Source of the DNA: Paracoccus sp. MBLB3053
GTDB lineage: Bacteria; Pseudomonadota; Alphaproteobacteria; Rhodobacterales; Rhodobacteraceae
Assembly (NCBI RefSeq): GCF_031822435.1
Contig: NZ_JAVQLW010000001.1
Coordinates: 2,365,501 to 2,429,500 of the forward strand
Direction of reading: 5' to 3'
Length of the DNA stretch: 64,000 nt
Part shown: in pieces, positions 55,320 to 64,000 of the stretch
Layout: each line of letters begins with the position of its first letter
Numbering within the stretch: position 1 is the first letter of the stretch
Notes under the pieces: model-generated
Seen by the model: only the letters and a program-made list of their open reading frames with translations
What the model was told of the DNA's origin: nothing
The model's database searches: none
Position numbers and translations under genes: made by a program

Positions 55320-56284
55320 CTGATACGGTCGGCGACAGGCGCCGGATTTCAGCATTTCTCGACGCCCAGGCGGCCGAGGCCGGCGCGGCTCGCAATACGC
55401 TCCTTGCTTATGGACGGGATCTCAAGGACTTCACGGGATGGCTGGCAGGACGCGGGGAAACGCTGATCACGCTGGGACGCGAGACCATAGAAGACTACCT
55501 GTCGCATTGTGACGCGCAGGGCCTGTCCCGCGCCACGCGCGCACGCCGACTGTCCGCAATACGGCAGGTGACGCGCTTCGCGCTCGAGGAAGGCTGGCGA
55601 GAGGACGATCCCGCGATGCGGATCGCGGGGCCCGGTCGCGCACAACGCCTTCCCAAAACGTTGAGCCGAGACGAAGTTCAGGCCATGCTGGACGCCCTGC
55701 CCGCCCTTGGCCGAAACGCCATCGAGCAGGCACGCAACCTTGCGCTTTTCGAATTGATCTATGCCACCGGCATGCGGGTCAGCGAACTCGTCGGTCTGCC
55801 CGTGAGCGCGTGCCGCGGCAATCCTGCACTTTTGCTTATTCGCGGCAAGGGCGGGCGCGAACGCATGGTGCCGCTGACGACCCCGGCGCGAGAGGCGCTG
55901 GTGGCCTGGCTATCCTTGCGCGACAATGCCCCGCCGGAGAGTTCACTTGGCCGCCTGGTCGCCGGTCGCGGGGGGCGCTGGCTTTTTCCGGCGGCTAGCC
56001 AGGAAGGGCACATGACCCGGCAGGCCGTCAACGCTCTGCTTCACCAGCTTTCCATTGCCGCGGGGATCGACCCTGCGCGAGTTTCACCGCACGTCATCCG
56101 CCACGCCTTCGCCACGCATCTTCTTGAAGGCGGAGCGGATCTGCGTGCCATCCAGACCCTGCTGGGTCATGCCGATCTTGGAACGACCGAGATCTATACC
56201 CACGTCCTTGACGCGCGGATGCGCGATCTTGTTCTGAACCACCATCCCCTTGCCGCCAAACGGCGGCCGGCGAGAGAAGAATGA
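55316..56284 (+). CDS. xerD: Tyrosine recombinase XerD
   Basis: A 322-residue recombinase with an N-terminal SAM-like core-binding domain and the catalytic residues Arg154, Lys178, His259, Arg262, His285 and Tyr294 (HVIRHAFATHLLEGGADLRAIQTLLGHADLGTTEIYTH region). The complete hexad and length match chromosomal XerD, which resolves chromosome dimers at dif with XerC and FtsK. Its place in a core operon argues against an element integrase. Confidence 0.92.
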   Translation: MTDTVGDRRRISAFLDAQAAEAGAARNTLLAYGRDLKDFTGWLAGRGETLITLGRETIEDYLSHCDAQGLSRATRARRLSAIRQVTRFALEEGWREDDPAMRIAGPGRAQRLPKTLSRDEVQAMLDALPALGRNAIEQARNLALFELIYATGMRVSELVGLPVSACRGNPALLLIRGKGGRERMVPLTTPAREALVAWLSLRDNAPPESSLGRLVAGRGGRWLFPAASQEGHMTRQAVNALLHQLSIAAGIDPARVSPHVIRHAFATHLLEGGADLRAIQTLLGHADLGTTEIYTHVLDARMRDLVLNHHPLAAKRRPAREE

Positions 56285-57678
56285 CGCCCTTGACACTTTT
56301 GGCCGCTGCGGCCACTGCCCAGACGCCCGAACCCGTCGCCGAAGGCTCGTTATCATTTGACCCAACGCTCTGGCTGACCGCAGGGGCGATTGTCGTGCTC
56401 TTGGCGCTTTCGGCCTTTTTCTCGGGTTCCGAGACGGCGCTGACTGCCTCGAGCCGCGCAAAGCTGCGGGCACGAGCCGATCGCGGCGATGCGGGGGCAA
56501 AGGCCGCGCTCGACGTGACAGAAGACAGTGAAAGGCTGATCGGCTCGATCCTGCTGGGCAACAACGTCGTCAACATCCTCTCGGCAAGCCTTGCGACCGC
56601 TTTGTTCACGAAGATGCTGGGCTCGGGCGGCGTCGCCATGGCGACGCTGGTGATGACAGTCCTGGTGCTGATCTTTTCCGAGGTTCTGCCGAAAACCTAT
56701 GCGATCCTTGCGCCCGAAGACATGGCGAGCCGCGTCGCACCACCGATAAGGCTGGTGACAAGCATACTTTCACCGATCGTCAGCGTCGTCCGCCTTCTCG
56801 TCCGTGGCATTCTGGTGCTTTTCGGAAAGCGTACCGATGATGATGGCAACGTCTTTTCGGTGCAGGAGGAAATCGCCGGCGCATTGGCCATCGGCCATTC
56901 CAGTGGCGCCGTCCAGAAAGAGGAACGCGACCTGCTCCTGGGCGCACTCGACTTGGGGGATCGTGCCGTCGAGGAGATCATGCTGCACCGTTCGCGGATC
57001 GAAATGATCGATGGCGACCTGCCGCCGCAGGACATTCTTGAAATGGTCCTGAAAAGCTCGCATACGCGCCTGCCGGTCTACCGCGGTGAACGTGAAAACG
57101 TAATTGGCGTTCTTCATGCAAAGGACCTGCTGCGCGCAGTGAGCCGCGCCATGCGCGAGATCGGGCCGGAAGCGCTCGATAAGTTCGACGTGCTCAGCGT
57201 CGCCATGCCCCCTTATTTCGTGCCCGACACGACGCCCCTTGACGAGCAGATGCGCGAGTTCCTTTCGCGACACACGCATTTTGCCCTGGTCGTCGACGAA
57301 TACGGCAGCCTGCGCGGGCTGATCACGCTTGAGGATATTCTTGAAGAGATCGTGGGCGAAATCACCGACGAACACGACATCGACGCCATGCAGTCCCTGG
57401 TTCCAAGCGATACCGGCGATTATTCGATCGATGGCGCCATGACGATCCGGGACCTCAACCGTGCGCTTGACTGGAACCTGCCCGATGAGGAAGCGAACAC
57501 CATCGCCGGGCTGGTCATTCACATGGCCCAATCCATTCCGACGCCGGGCCAGGTCTTCTCATTCCATGGCTATCGGTTCGAAGTGGTCGCCCGCCGGGAA
57601 AATCGGGTCACGCGCCTGCGCATCCGCCCGCTGGCCGAATTGTCCCCGGCCAACGGCGAATCTTCCGAAGATCAGTGA
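56281..57678 (+). CDS. CorC/HlyC-type (CNNM) transporter-associated membrane protein
   Basis: The 465-residue protein has a DUF21/CNNM membrane domain (about residues 25-190, SAFFSGSETALTASSRAKL), a pair of CBS domains (about 215-350, including VVDEYGSLRGLITLEDILEEIVGEI) and a C-terminal CorC_HlyC domain (about 375-450). This family includes Mg2+/Co2+ efflux proteins. It starts inside xerD (4-base overlap). Its 3' end overlaps the convergent permease gene by seven bases. Confidence 0.92.
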   Translation: MTPLTLLAAAATAQTPEPVAEGSLSFDPTLWLTAGAIVVLLALSAFFSGSETALTASSRAKLRARADRGDAGAKAALDVTEDSERLIGSILLGNNVVNILSASLATALFTKMLGSGGVAMATLVMTVLVLIFSEVLPKTYAILAPEDMASRVAPPIRLVTSILSPIVSVVRLLVRGILVLFGKRTDDDGNVFSVQEEIAGALAIGHSSGAVQKEERDLLLGALDLGDRAVEEIMLHRSRIEMIDGDLPPQDILEMVLKSSHTRLPVYRGERENVIGVLHAKDLLRAVSRAMREIGPEALDKFDVLSVAMPPYFVPDTTPLDEQMREFLSRHTHFALVVDEYGSLRGLITLEDILEEIVGEITDEHDIDAMQSLVPSDTGDYSIDGAMTIRDLNRALDWNLPDEEANTIAGLVIHMAQSIPTPGQVFSFHGYRFEVVARRENRVTRLRIRPLAELSPANGESSEDQ

Positions 57679-59165
57679 TCCGCGAGGCTAGCCGCGCGCT
57701 TGGCTTCATCCTCGTTCGCTGATTGCGCTCCGTTGAAGAAGGCGTTCAGGGCGACGGCCGAAATCGTCGCCAGCAGGATGCCCGATTCGATAAGCGGATG
57801 GATCGCATGCGGCATCCATTGCTTGAAGTCGGGCGCTATCAGCGGGATCATCCCGAAGCCCAGAGCGACTGCCACGACGAACAGATTGTTGCGGTTCTTG
57901 GCGAAATCCACCGTCGATAGAATACGTATCCCGGTAGCCGCCACCATGCCGAACATCACGAGGCCCGCACCACCCAGAACAGCCGTTGGCAGGGATTCCA
58001 CCGCGGCCCCCATCTTTGGCACAAGCCCGAAAAGGATCAGGATCGCCCCGCCGGCGACGCAAATGAAACGGCTCTTGATGCCCGTCACCCCGACAAGGCC
58101 GACATTCTGACTGAAGGAGGTATAGGGGAAGGTGTTGAAGATCCCGCCGATCAGCGTGCCAAGCCCGTCGGTCCGCAGCCCGGCGGTCAATCTCTCTTGC
58201 GTGACTTCACGGCCCGTCATTTCGCCAAGCGCAAGGAACATCCCGGTGGATTCGATCATGACCACGATCATGACAAGAACCATGGTGACGATAAGCACGG
58301 GGTCGAATATCGGGGCGCCGAAATGGAATGGCGTGACGAGCCCGAACCAGGATGCCTCGCCCACCTTCGCAAAGCTCATCTGCCCAAGGACGATTGTCAG
58401 GGCCGCCCCGATCAGCATGCCAAGAAGCACCGCGATATTGGCGACGAACCCCTTGCCGAAGCGCGCAATCATCAGGATCGAGACGAGGACCACAGCCGAG
58501 ATGCCGATGTTCAGCGGCTTGGCGTAAAGCGGATTCTGCAGGCTTGGCGCGGGTGAGAATCTTTCAGGCAAGGCCGGGACGACTCCGGTATCTGCCATTT
58601 CCTTCAACTGGTTGACCCAGCCCGCCGCGACGGGATCGACGATCTTGGGCGCGGTGGGGCCGACAGGGTTTCCAAAGATCCAGTTGATCCCGATCCGCAT
58701 CAATGTGACCCCGATGACGAGAATGATCGTGCCCGTCACAAGCGGAGGAAAAAAACGCAGCATCCGGCCCACGAAGGGCGCAATCAGCATGGCGATGATC
58801 CCTGCCCCTATGATGGCGCCAAAGATCATCCGCGCGCCATCTGGTCCGGGATAGGCATTGGCCATGGCGACCATCGGCCCGACCGATGCAAAGGTCACGC
58901 CCATCATCACGGGAAGCTGAATGCCGAACCAGCGCGTGACGCCAAAGGACTGGATGATCGTCGCTATCCCACAGCAGAAGAGGTCCGCCGAGATCAGGAA
59001 GGCCACGTCTTCGGGGGAAAGTTTCAAGGCCCTGCCGACAATCAGTGGAACCGCGACAGCCCCTGCATACATGACGAGCACATGCTGAAGCCCCAGCGTG
59101 GTCAGACGAAGCGGCGGAAGGATCTCGTCTACCGGATCCGCCGCAGAAGGCACAGCCTTTGCCAT
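57672..59165 (-). CDS. NCS2-family nucleobase:cation symporter (xanthine/uracil permease)
   Basis: The 497-residue protein has about 14 membrane segments with the family motif QNVGLVGVTGIKSR and SADLFCCGIATIIQ near the N-terminus. The GPMVAMAN and ALGEMTGREV stretches resemble purine (xanthine/urate) permeases more than uracil carriers. The start at 59165 is preferred over an upstream opening to 59246. No purine-metabolism gene is adjacent. Confidence 0.88.
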   Translation of the reverse strand: MAKAVPSAADPVDEILPPLRLTTLGLQHVLVMYAGAVAVPLIVGRALKLSPEDVAFLISADLFCCGIATIIQSFGVTRWFGIQLPVMMGVTFASVGPMVAMANAYPGPDGARMIFGAIIGAGIIAMLIAPFVGRMLRFFPPLVTGTIILVIGVTLMRIGINWIFGNPVGPTAPKIVDPVAAGWVNQLKEMADTGVVPALPERFSPAPSLQNPLYAKPLNIGISAVVLVSILMIARFGKGFVANIAVLLGMLIGAALTIVLGQMSFAKVGEASWFGLVTPFHFGAPIFDPVLIVTMVLVMIVVMIESTGMFLALGEMTGREVTQERLTAGLRTDGLGTLIGGIFNTFPYTSFSQNVGLVGVTGIKSRFICVAGGAILILFGLVPKMGAAVESLPTAVLGGAGLVMFGMVAATGIRILSTVDFAKNRNNLFVVAVALGFGMIPLIAPDFKQWMPHAIHPLIESGILLATISAVALNAFFNGAQSANEDEAKRAASLADH

Positions 59166-59636
59166 GATGTCCCCCTTGATTTTCCGAACTTTTCGAATGA
59201 ACCAAGTAACGACCCGTTCTGGCGGCAAGGCAATGATTTTATGCACCTTCCCCAGGACAGGGGAAAGGCCGCCGGTTTCTCGGGCACATCAGGCAGGCGA
59301 ATGGGACATGGGCACCGCGTCAAAAGATGGCGAAGGACACAACGAAATTTTGCGATCACCGCTTGCGGTTTCCGGCGGAAAAAGCCAGCTTCCGCCCGTC
59401 GCGGACCGTGCCTTGGCCGCCAGCCGCGACGTGATATGCGGTGCTTTTCGATGAATATCAGCCCATTACCGCTGAAAATTCGACCCCGCCCCGAGCACGG
59501 ACCGGCCCAAAAGTCCGTCTGCCCCGACTTCGCGCGATTTGTCGGGCATTTCGTCATACTGGCAGTCCCGGGTTGCAACATTGCCCCGGGCTGAATATCA
59601 GGACCCGGCCCGCATCCACCAGCACGGAAATCCACA
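59166..59636. other. Long intergenic region, permease / tkt
   Basis: The 471-bp gap between the divergent permease and transketolase genes shows no recognisable gene on either strand. It must contain both promoters. The right-hand 150 bp are less GC-rich and the tkt ribosome-binding site is weak; nothing clearly regulatory was identified by eye. Confidence 0.5.
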
Positions 59637-61655
59637 ATGGACATCGCTGAACGCCGCAAGGCAAATCCCGATCACTGGCGCCTTGCCGCCGCCATTCGCG
59701 CCTTGTCGATGGACGCAGTCGAAGCTGCGAATTCGGGCCACCCCGGCATGCCGATGGGCATGGCCGACGTGGCCACCGTCCTGTTCCGCAATCACCTGAA
59801 ATTCGACGCCTCGGCCCCGAACTGGTTCGATCGCGACCGTTTCGTGCTGTCCGCCGGCCACGGCTCGATGCTGATCTATTCGCTCTTGCACCTGACCGGT
59901 TACGACCAGATGTCACTGGAACAGATCCGCAATTTCCGCCAATGGGGCGCCATCACCGCCGGCCATCCGGAATACGGCCATGTCGAGGGTGTCGAGACCA
60001 CGACCGGCCCGCTGGGTCAGGGCATTGCCACCGCCGTGGGTTTTGCCATCGCCGAAGAAGCGATGCGCGCGCAATATGGCGCGGATCTGTGCAGCCACAA
60101 GACCTGGGTCATCGCAGGCGACGGCTGCCTGATGGAGGGCATCAGCCAGGAAGCAATCGCGCTTGCCGGCCATCAGAAGCTCAGGAACCTGATCGTCCTG
60201 TGGGACAATAACGACATCACCATCGACGGCCGCGTCTCGCTGTCGGACAATACCGACCAGCTGAAGCGCTTCGAGGCCTCGGGCTGGCGCGTGCTGAGCT
60301 GCGACGGCCATGATGCCGCCGATATCGACCGTGCGCTTGCCGATGCCGCCAGCGGTGCGGATGACCGCCCGGTTCTCGTCTCGTGCAAGACCATCATCGG
60401 CTACGGCGCGCCGAAGAAACAGGACAGCTCGGGCGCGCATGGCTCGCCCCTGGGCGCCGAGGAAATCGCCGCGACCCGCGCCGCCTACGGCTGGGAACAC
60501 GGCCCCTTCGTGATCCCCGAGGACATCCTTGCTGATTGGCGCGCCATCGGGGCCCGCGGCAAGGCCGAGCGTGAAGCTTGGAACGCCCGCGTGGACGCTG
60601 CCGAAAACCGCGACGAGTTCGCGCGCCGGATCTCGGGTGCCACGAATGACAAGCTATCCCCGACCATCGCCGCGTTGAAGGCGCAGGCAATCGCCAGCAC
60701 GCCCAAGATCGCGACCCGCAAGGCAAGCGAAATGGTGCTTGAGGTCGTGAACCCCGAACTTCCCGAGACGCTGGGCGGCTCGGCCGACCTGACCGGCTCG
60801 AACAACACCAAGACCAAGGATCTGGGCATCTTCTCGCCCGAGAACCGCACTGGCCGCTACATCCATTACGGCATCCGCGAGCATGGCATGGCCGCCGCGA
60901 TGAACGGCATCTGGCTGCATGGCGGCTTCCGCCCCTATGGCGGCACCTTCATGTGCTTCACCGATTATGCCCGCGGCGCGATGCGCCTCTCGGCGCTGAT
61001 GGGCCTGCCGGTCGTCTATGTCATGACGCACGATTCGATCGGCCTTGGCGAGGACGGCCCGACCCACCAGCCGGTCGAGCATCTGGCGATCTGCCGCGCG
61101 ACGCCGAACACCCTGACTTTCCGTCCCTGCGATCTCGTCGAGACCGCCGAGGCATGGGAAATCGCGCTGAGCGAAGAATCGACCCCTTCGGTGCTGGCCC
61201 TGTCCCGCCAGAACCTGCCCACCCTGCGGACGGAAGCCGGCGAGAACTTGACGGCCAAGGGTGCCTATGTCCTGCGCGAAGCCTCGGCCGAGCCGAAGGT
61301 CGTGCTGATGGCCACCGGTTCGGAAGTCGAGATCGCCGTCGCCGCACGCGAGCAACTGGAAGCGCAAGGCGTTCCGACCCGTGTCGTCTCGGTCCCGTCG
61401 ATGGAGCTTTTCCGCGATCAGGACGTGGACTACCGCGCCTCGGTCCTGCCTGCCGGAACGGTTCGCGTCGCCATCGAGGCCGCCGTCCGTCAGCCCTGGG
61501 AATGGCTCCTGCTTGGCGAAAGGGGCAATGAAGCGACCTCGGGCTTCATCGGCATGACCGGCTTTGGCGCATCGGCTCCGGCTCCGACCCTTTACACGGA
61601 ATTCGGGATCACGGCCGAAGCGACAGTCGCCGAAGCCCGCCGTCTGCTGGGCTGA
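59637..61655 (+). CDS. tkt: Transketolase
   Basis: The 672-residue enzyme has the thiamine-diphosphate motif [19 protein letters not shown]...NNDITIDG, the N-terminal [23 protein letters not shown], and the pyrimidine domain with [14 protein letters not shown]. It transfers two-carbon units in the pentose phosphate pathway (and Calvin cycle). Strong codon bias, like proS, indicates high expression. It is a full-length single gene with a terminator downstream. Confidence 0.97.
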   Translation: MDIAERRKANPDHWRLAAAIRALSMDAVEAANSGHPGMPMGMADVATVLFRNHLKFDASAPNWFDRDRFVLSAGHGSMLIYSLLHLTGYDQMSLEQIRNFRQWGAITAGHPEYGHVEGVETTTGPLGQGIATAVGFAIAEEAMRAQYGADLCSHKTWVIAGDGCLMEGISQEAIALAGHQKLRNLIVLWDNNDITIDGRVSLSDNTDQLKRFEASGWRVLSCDGHDAADIDRALADAASGADDRPVLVSCKTIIGYGAPKKQDSSGAHGSPLGAEEIAATRAAYGWEHGPFVIPEDILADWRAIGARGKAEREAWNARVDAAENRDEFARRISGATNDKLSPTIAALKAQAIASTPKIATRKASEMVLEVVNPELPETLGGSADLTGSNNTKTKDLGIFSPENRTGRYIHYGIREHGMAAAMNGIWLHGGFRPYGGTFMCFTDYARGAMRLSALMGLPVVYVMTHDSIGLGEDGPTHQPVEHLAICRATPNTLTFRPCDLVETAEAWEIALSEESTPSVLALSRQNLPTLRTEAGENLTAKGAYVLREASAEPKVVLMATGSEVEIAVAAREQLEAQGVPTRVVSVPSMELFRDQDVDYRASVLPAGTVRVAIEAAVRQPWEWLLLGERGNEATSGFIGMTGFGASAPAPTLYTEFGITAEATVAEARRLLG

Positions 61656-61676
61656 TTTCAGACAATATCCTGACTG

Positions 61677-61711
61677 CGGTCGCGCCTTCATGGCGCGGCC
61701 GTTCTGCTTTC
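61677..61711 (+). terminator. Terminator-like hairpin after tkt
   Basis: CGGTCGCGCC (61677-61686) pairs with GGCGCGGCCG (61692-61701), ten pairs with one G-T, loop TTCAT, followed by TTCTGCTTT. It lies 22 bases after the tkt stop. Confidence 0.8.
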
Positions 61712-61767
61712 CGCCCCATGGACGTCCCCGCGCGCCACAGGCATAAGCTGCGCCGAGGGAGTTCCAG

Positions 61768-62694
61768 ATGAACCAGCCAGAGATCGCTCCACAGGGCCTG
61801 CCACCCATTCTCGCACCCGTGGGACAGCCAGGACGATCAGCCCAGTTGCAGGGTATCCTGCTTCTGCTGCTGGCAATTTTCACCTTCACGCTGATGGACG
61901 CCACCGCCAAGCACCTGGCACAAACCTACCATCCGGCCCAGATCGTGTGGGCCCGGTTCATAACCAATCTCGCGATCGTGGCCGTGATCCTTGCCCCCCG
62001 GCTGCGCAGCAGCATGCGGACGAGACGTCCCGTCGTGCAATTGTTTCGCGGCCTGACCCAACTCGGGTCCGTGGGGCTTTTCTTCACCTCGCTGCAGTTC
62101 ATCGGGCTGGCCGAGGCGACCGCGATCATGGACATCAATCCCGTCCTGATCACGCTGGGTGCCGCGATCTTCCTGGGCGAAAGCATCGGCATTCGCCGTG
62201 TGATGGGTATCGTCGTCGCCCTTTGCGGCGCCATGATCATCATCCGGCCCGGCGCAGGCGTGTTCGATGCCGCGGCGATCCTGCCGCTGATCGGTGCGTT
62301 CACCTATGCCGCCGGCGCGATCCTGACCCGACTTGCGCGCGAGGATTCGACCGCCACTTCGGTGCTTTGGTCTGCCGTCGTCGGCACTATTCTGTCCTCG
62401 TTAGTCGTTCCTTTCTTCTGGCAGCCAATCGTGACCGGTGATCTGTGGTACTTCCTGCTGCTCGGAATATTCGGAACCGTCGCGCAGGCATTGCTGATCC
62501 GCGCCTTTGCCCTGGCTGAAGCAGCCGCGATAGCACCCTTCGGATATACCGGTCTGATCTGGGCCGGACTTTGGGGCTGGCTGTTCTGGGGCACCTTGCC
62601 GGACCGCTGGACCGTGGTGGGTGCGTTGATCATCGTCGCGGCAGGCATATATGTCTGGATGCGAGAGGCCCGCGCAATGCAGCGGGCCGGATAA
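61768..62694 (+). CDS. DMT-superfamily (EamA) transporter
   Basis: The 308-residue protein has two EamA repeats with about ten membrane segments, including LMDATAKHLAQTYHPAQIVWARF and FALAEAAAIAPFGYTGLIWAGLWGWLFWG. Substrate cannot be inferred. It differs from the DMT protein at 8561. The LpxL-like gene follows 26 bp later and may be co-transcribed. Confidence 0.87.
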   Translation: MNQPEIAPQGLPPILAPVGQPGRSAQLQGILLLLLAIFTFTLMDATAKHLAQTYHPAQIVWARFITNLAIVAVILAPRLRSSMRTRRPVVQLFRGLTQLGSVGLFFTSLQFIGLAEATAIMDINPVLITLGAAIFLGESIGIRRVMGIVVALCGAMIIIRPGAGVFDAAAILPLIGAFTYAAGAILTRLAREDSTATSVLWSAVVGTILSSLVVPFFWQPIVTGDLWYFLLLGIFGTVAQALLIRAFALAEAAAIAPFGYTGLIWAGLWGWLFWGTLPDRWTVVGALIIVAAGIYVWMREARAMQRAG

Positions 62695-62720
62695 CCAGAC
62701 CCGACAAGTGGCAAGAGCGG

Positions 62721-63614
62721 ATGAGTGAAAAGGACGACGACACGATCTCGCTGGGCGATCGGCTGGCGAATGGAACATTCCTCGCGATCATGGGCCTGGC
62801 CCGCATCTTGCCCTATGAACGGCGTGTGCCCGCGATGGGCTGGTTTTTCGCCCGTTTCCTTGGCCCGGTCGCAGGCTGGCGCAAGCGCATCCGCGAGAAC
62901 CTTGCCAAGGCGCGCCCCGATCTTGACGACCGCGAAATCGCGCGCCTGACGCGCGCTGTTCCCGACAATGCCGGCCGCTCACTGGCCGAGATCTATTCCG
63001 GACAGGAGTTCATCGGTCGAATCCACGGTGCCGACCCGTTAAGCGGACCGGGCCTTCCCGCATTGGAACAAGCGGCTGCCGCTGGCCGTCCCGTGATCCT
63101 CGCCGTCGCGCATTTTGGCAATTACGATGCGATGAGGGCGGCTTTGACCGGCCGGGGATGGCCGGTCGGCGCCCTTTACCGCCCGATGAACAACGAAGCT
63201 TTCAACCGGCATTACATCCCCGCCATGCAGGCTATCGCCGAACCGATGTTCCCGCGCGGTCGCTCAGGCCTTGCTGCGATGTTGCGGTTTCTCAAGGGGG
63301 GTGGCTGGCTTTCGCTCGGATACGATCAGTTCGACGATAATGGCGCGGTTCTGCGCTTCTTTGGCCTGCCCACGAAGACGGTCCTGACCCCGGCCGAACT
63401 TGCGATAAGATACGATGCCCTGATCCTGCCGATCGCGGGCATTCGACAACCCGACGGGCTGAGCTTTCGCGTCGAGGTGGGCGAACCCATCGCGCATTCC
63501 GATCCCGAAACCATGATGCAGACCCTGAATGACCATCTCGAGAACCAGGTCCGCCAGCATATGGAGCAGTGGTTCTGGATTCACCGGCGATGGAAAGAAC
63601 GTGGTTCCCGATGA
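62721..63614 (+). CDS. LpxL/HtrB-like lysophospholipid or lipid A acyltransferase
   Basis: The 297-residue protein has the HX4D motif of lipid A secondary acyltransferases, HFGNYD (His131, Asp136), and the later VRQHMEQWFWIHRRWK end typical of LpxL/HtrB. A hydrophobic N-terminal part anchors it. It probably adds a secondary acyl chain to lipid A or acylates lysophospholipids; the exact lipid is inferred. The start at 62721 is supported by the motif-to-start distance. Confidence 0.87.
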   Translation: MSEKDDDTISLGDRLANGTFLAIMGLARILPYERRVPAMGWFFARFLGPVAGWRKRIRENLAKARPDLDDREIARLTRAVPDNAGRSLAEIYSGQEFIGRIHGADPLSGPGLPALEQAAAAGRPVILAVAHFGNYDAMRAALTGRGWPVGALYRPMNNEAFNRHYIPAMQAIAEPMFPRGRSGLAAMLRFLKGGGWLSLGYDQFDDNGAVLRFFGLPTKTVLTPAELAIRYDALILPIAGIRQPDGLSFRVEVGEPIAHSDPETMMQTLNDHLENQVRQHMEQWFWIHRRWKERGSR

Positions 63615-63719
63615 CAGCAGCAGGCGAAACCCTTTCCCTCGGGTCATCCCACAGGCTATAAGCTGCGCAAACCGCTGCACCCGAGGGTGCGGCCTCAATC
63701 AAAATATCCAGAGGACGGC

Positions 63720-64000
63720 ATGAGCGACGATAAAAATCACGCAGGTCAGGACGAACGCACCAGCGAAGGCGACGTGGCCTTCATCCAGGCCCTGGCCGAG
63801 CTGCTCAACCGCAATGACCTGACCGAGCTTTCGGTCAAACGCGAATATGGTGAAAACGATCGTCTGACGGTCAGTCTCTCGAAGCAGGGCAAATTGATCC
63901 AAACGATCGCCGCACCCGCACCGGCCGCCGCGCTGCCGACCCCGGCTGCTGCCGCACCAACTGCTGCCGCACCTGCCGCGAACGAAGACCCTGCCAGCCT
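63720..64000 (+). CDS. accB: Acetyl-CoA carboxylase biotin carboxyl carrier protein, N-terminal part
   Basis: The frame runs off the window end. It shows the AccB N-terminus (FIQALAELLNRNDLTELSVKREYGENDRLTVSLSK) and the Pro/Ala-rich linker. The biotinyl domain is outside. AccB carries biotin in fatty acid synthesis. A GAGG ribosome-binding site precedes the start. Confidence 0.93.
   Translation, partial: MSDDKNHAGQDERTSEGDVAFIQALAELLNRNDLTELSVKREYGENDRLTVSLSKQGKLIQTIAAPAPAAALPTPAAAAPTAAAPAANEDPAS

Noticed and set aside
55316..56284. xerD-like gene as an integrase of a mobile element
   Set aside because: Catalytic residues, length and the core operon context fit the chromosomal dimer-resolution recombinase.

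Overview
The window is a 64 kb piece of a high-GC alphaproteobacterial chromosome. It most resembles Rhodobacteraceae and probably Paracoccus. The clues are the nap operon, a bacterial NDUFS4-type complex I accessory subunit, an AB-fused Mrp/Pha antiporter operon, an HdaA-perM-ppk-ppx block, short (about 450 aa) alphaproteobacterial-type ProRS, and a lipid A-type fabF-acp-lpxD cluster. The genus is inferred from gene content; no rRNA is present to fix it.

Layout. 1-1.7 kb: end of the periplasmic nitrate reductase operon (napA 3' end, napB, napC). 1.7-3.5 kb: insertion-sequence debris, including a broken IS30-family transposase. 3.6-20.9 kb: housekeeping genes. These include a thioredoxin-fold protein with gph, typA behind a striking nested hairpin leader, a TetR regulator, a 2Fe-2S ferredoxin, a DMT transporter, the fabF-acp-lpxD cluster, a divergent L,D-transpeptidase / MepK-like peptidase pair, a UDG-family and an SseB protein, a capsule export pair (KpsT-like and KpsE-like) followed by kdsA, and a BaiN/YhiN-type flavoprotein.

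21.0-24.4 kb is the accessory region. It starts with two identical tRNA-Gln genes. It continues with low-GC, patchwork DNA: a truncated family-A-polymerase-like gene, the 3' end of a beta-propeller-like gene facing the other way, and an orphan zinc-ribbon protein. A 40-bp direct repeat lies at 21.56 and 24.00 kb. This is the most unusual part of the window.

24.4-39.2 kb is core again: an outer-membrane transporter-like protein, MYG1, an NDUFS4 homologue, uvrB, an I78 inhibitor lipoprotein, a ParA-like ATPase, an ABM protein, an M19 dipeptidase, the polyphosphate pair ppx and ppk, hdaA, perM and proS. 39.3-45.3 kb holds a CE2-like esterase, a GT61 glycosyltransferase, and a tight operon of serine-acetyltransferase-like protein, AMP-ligase, acyl carrier protein and PLP decarboxylase. 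The last three look like a carrier-protein-tethered small-molecule pathway of unknown product.

45.5-51.7 kb is a complete six-gene mrp/pha cation/proton antiporter operon. It is followed by aroB and aroK (convergent to it), two unknown membrane or exported proteins, xerD, a CorC/HlyC-type protein, an NCS2 nucleobase permease, tkt, a DMT transporter, an LpxL-like acyltransferase and the start of accB.
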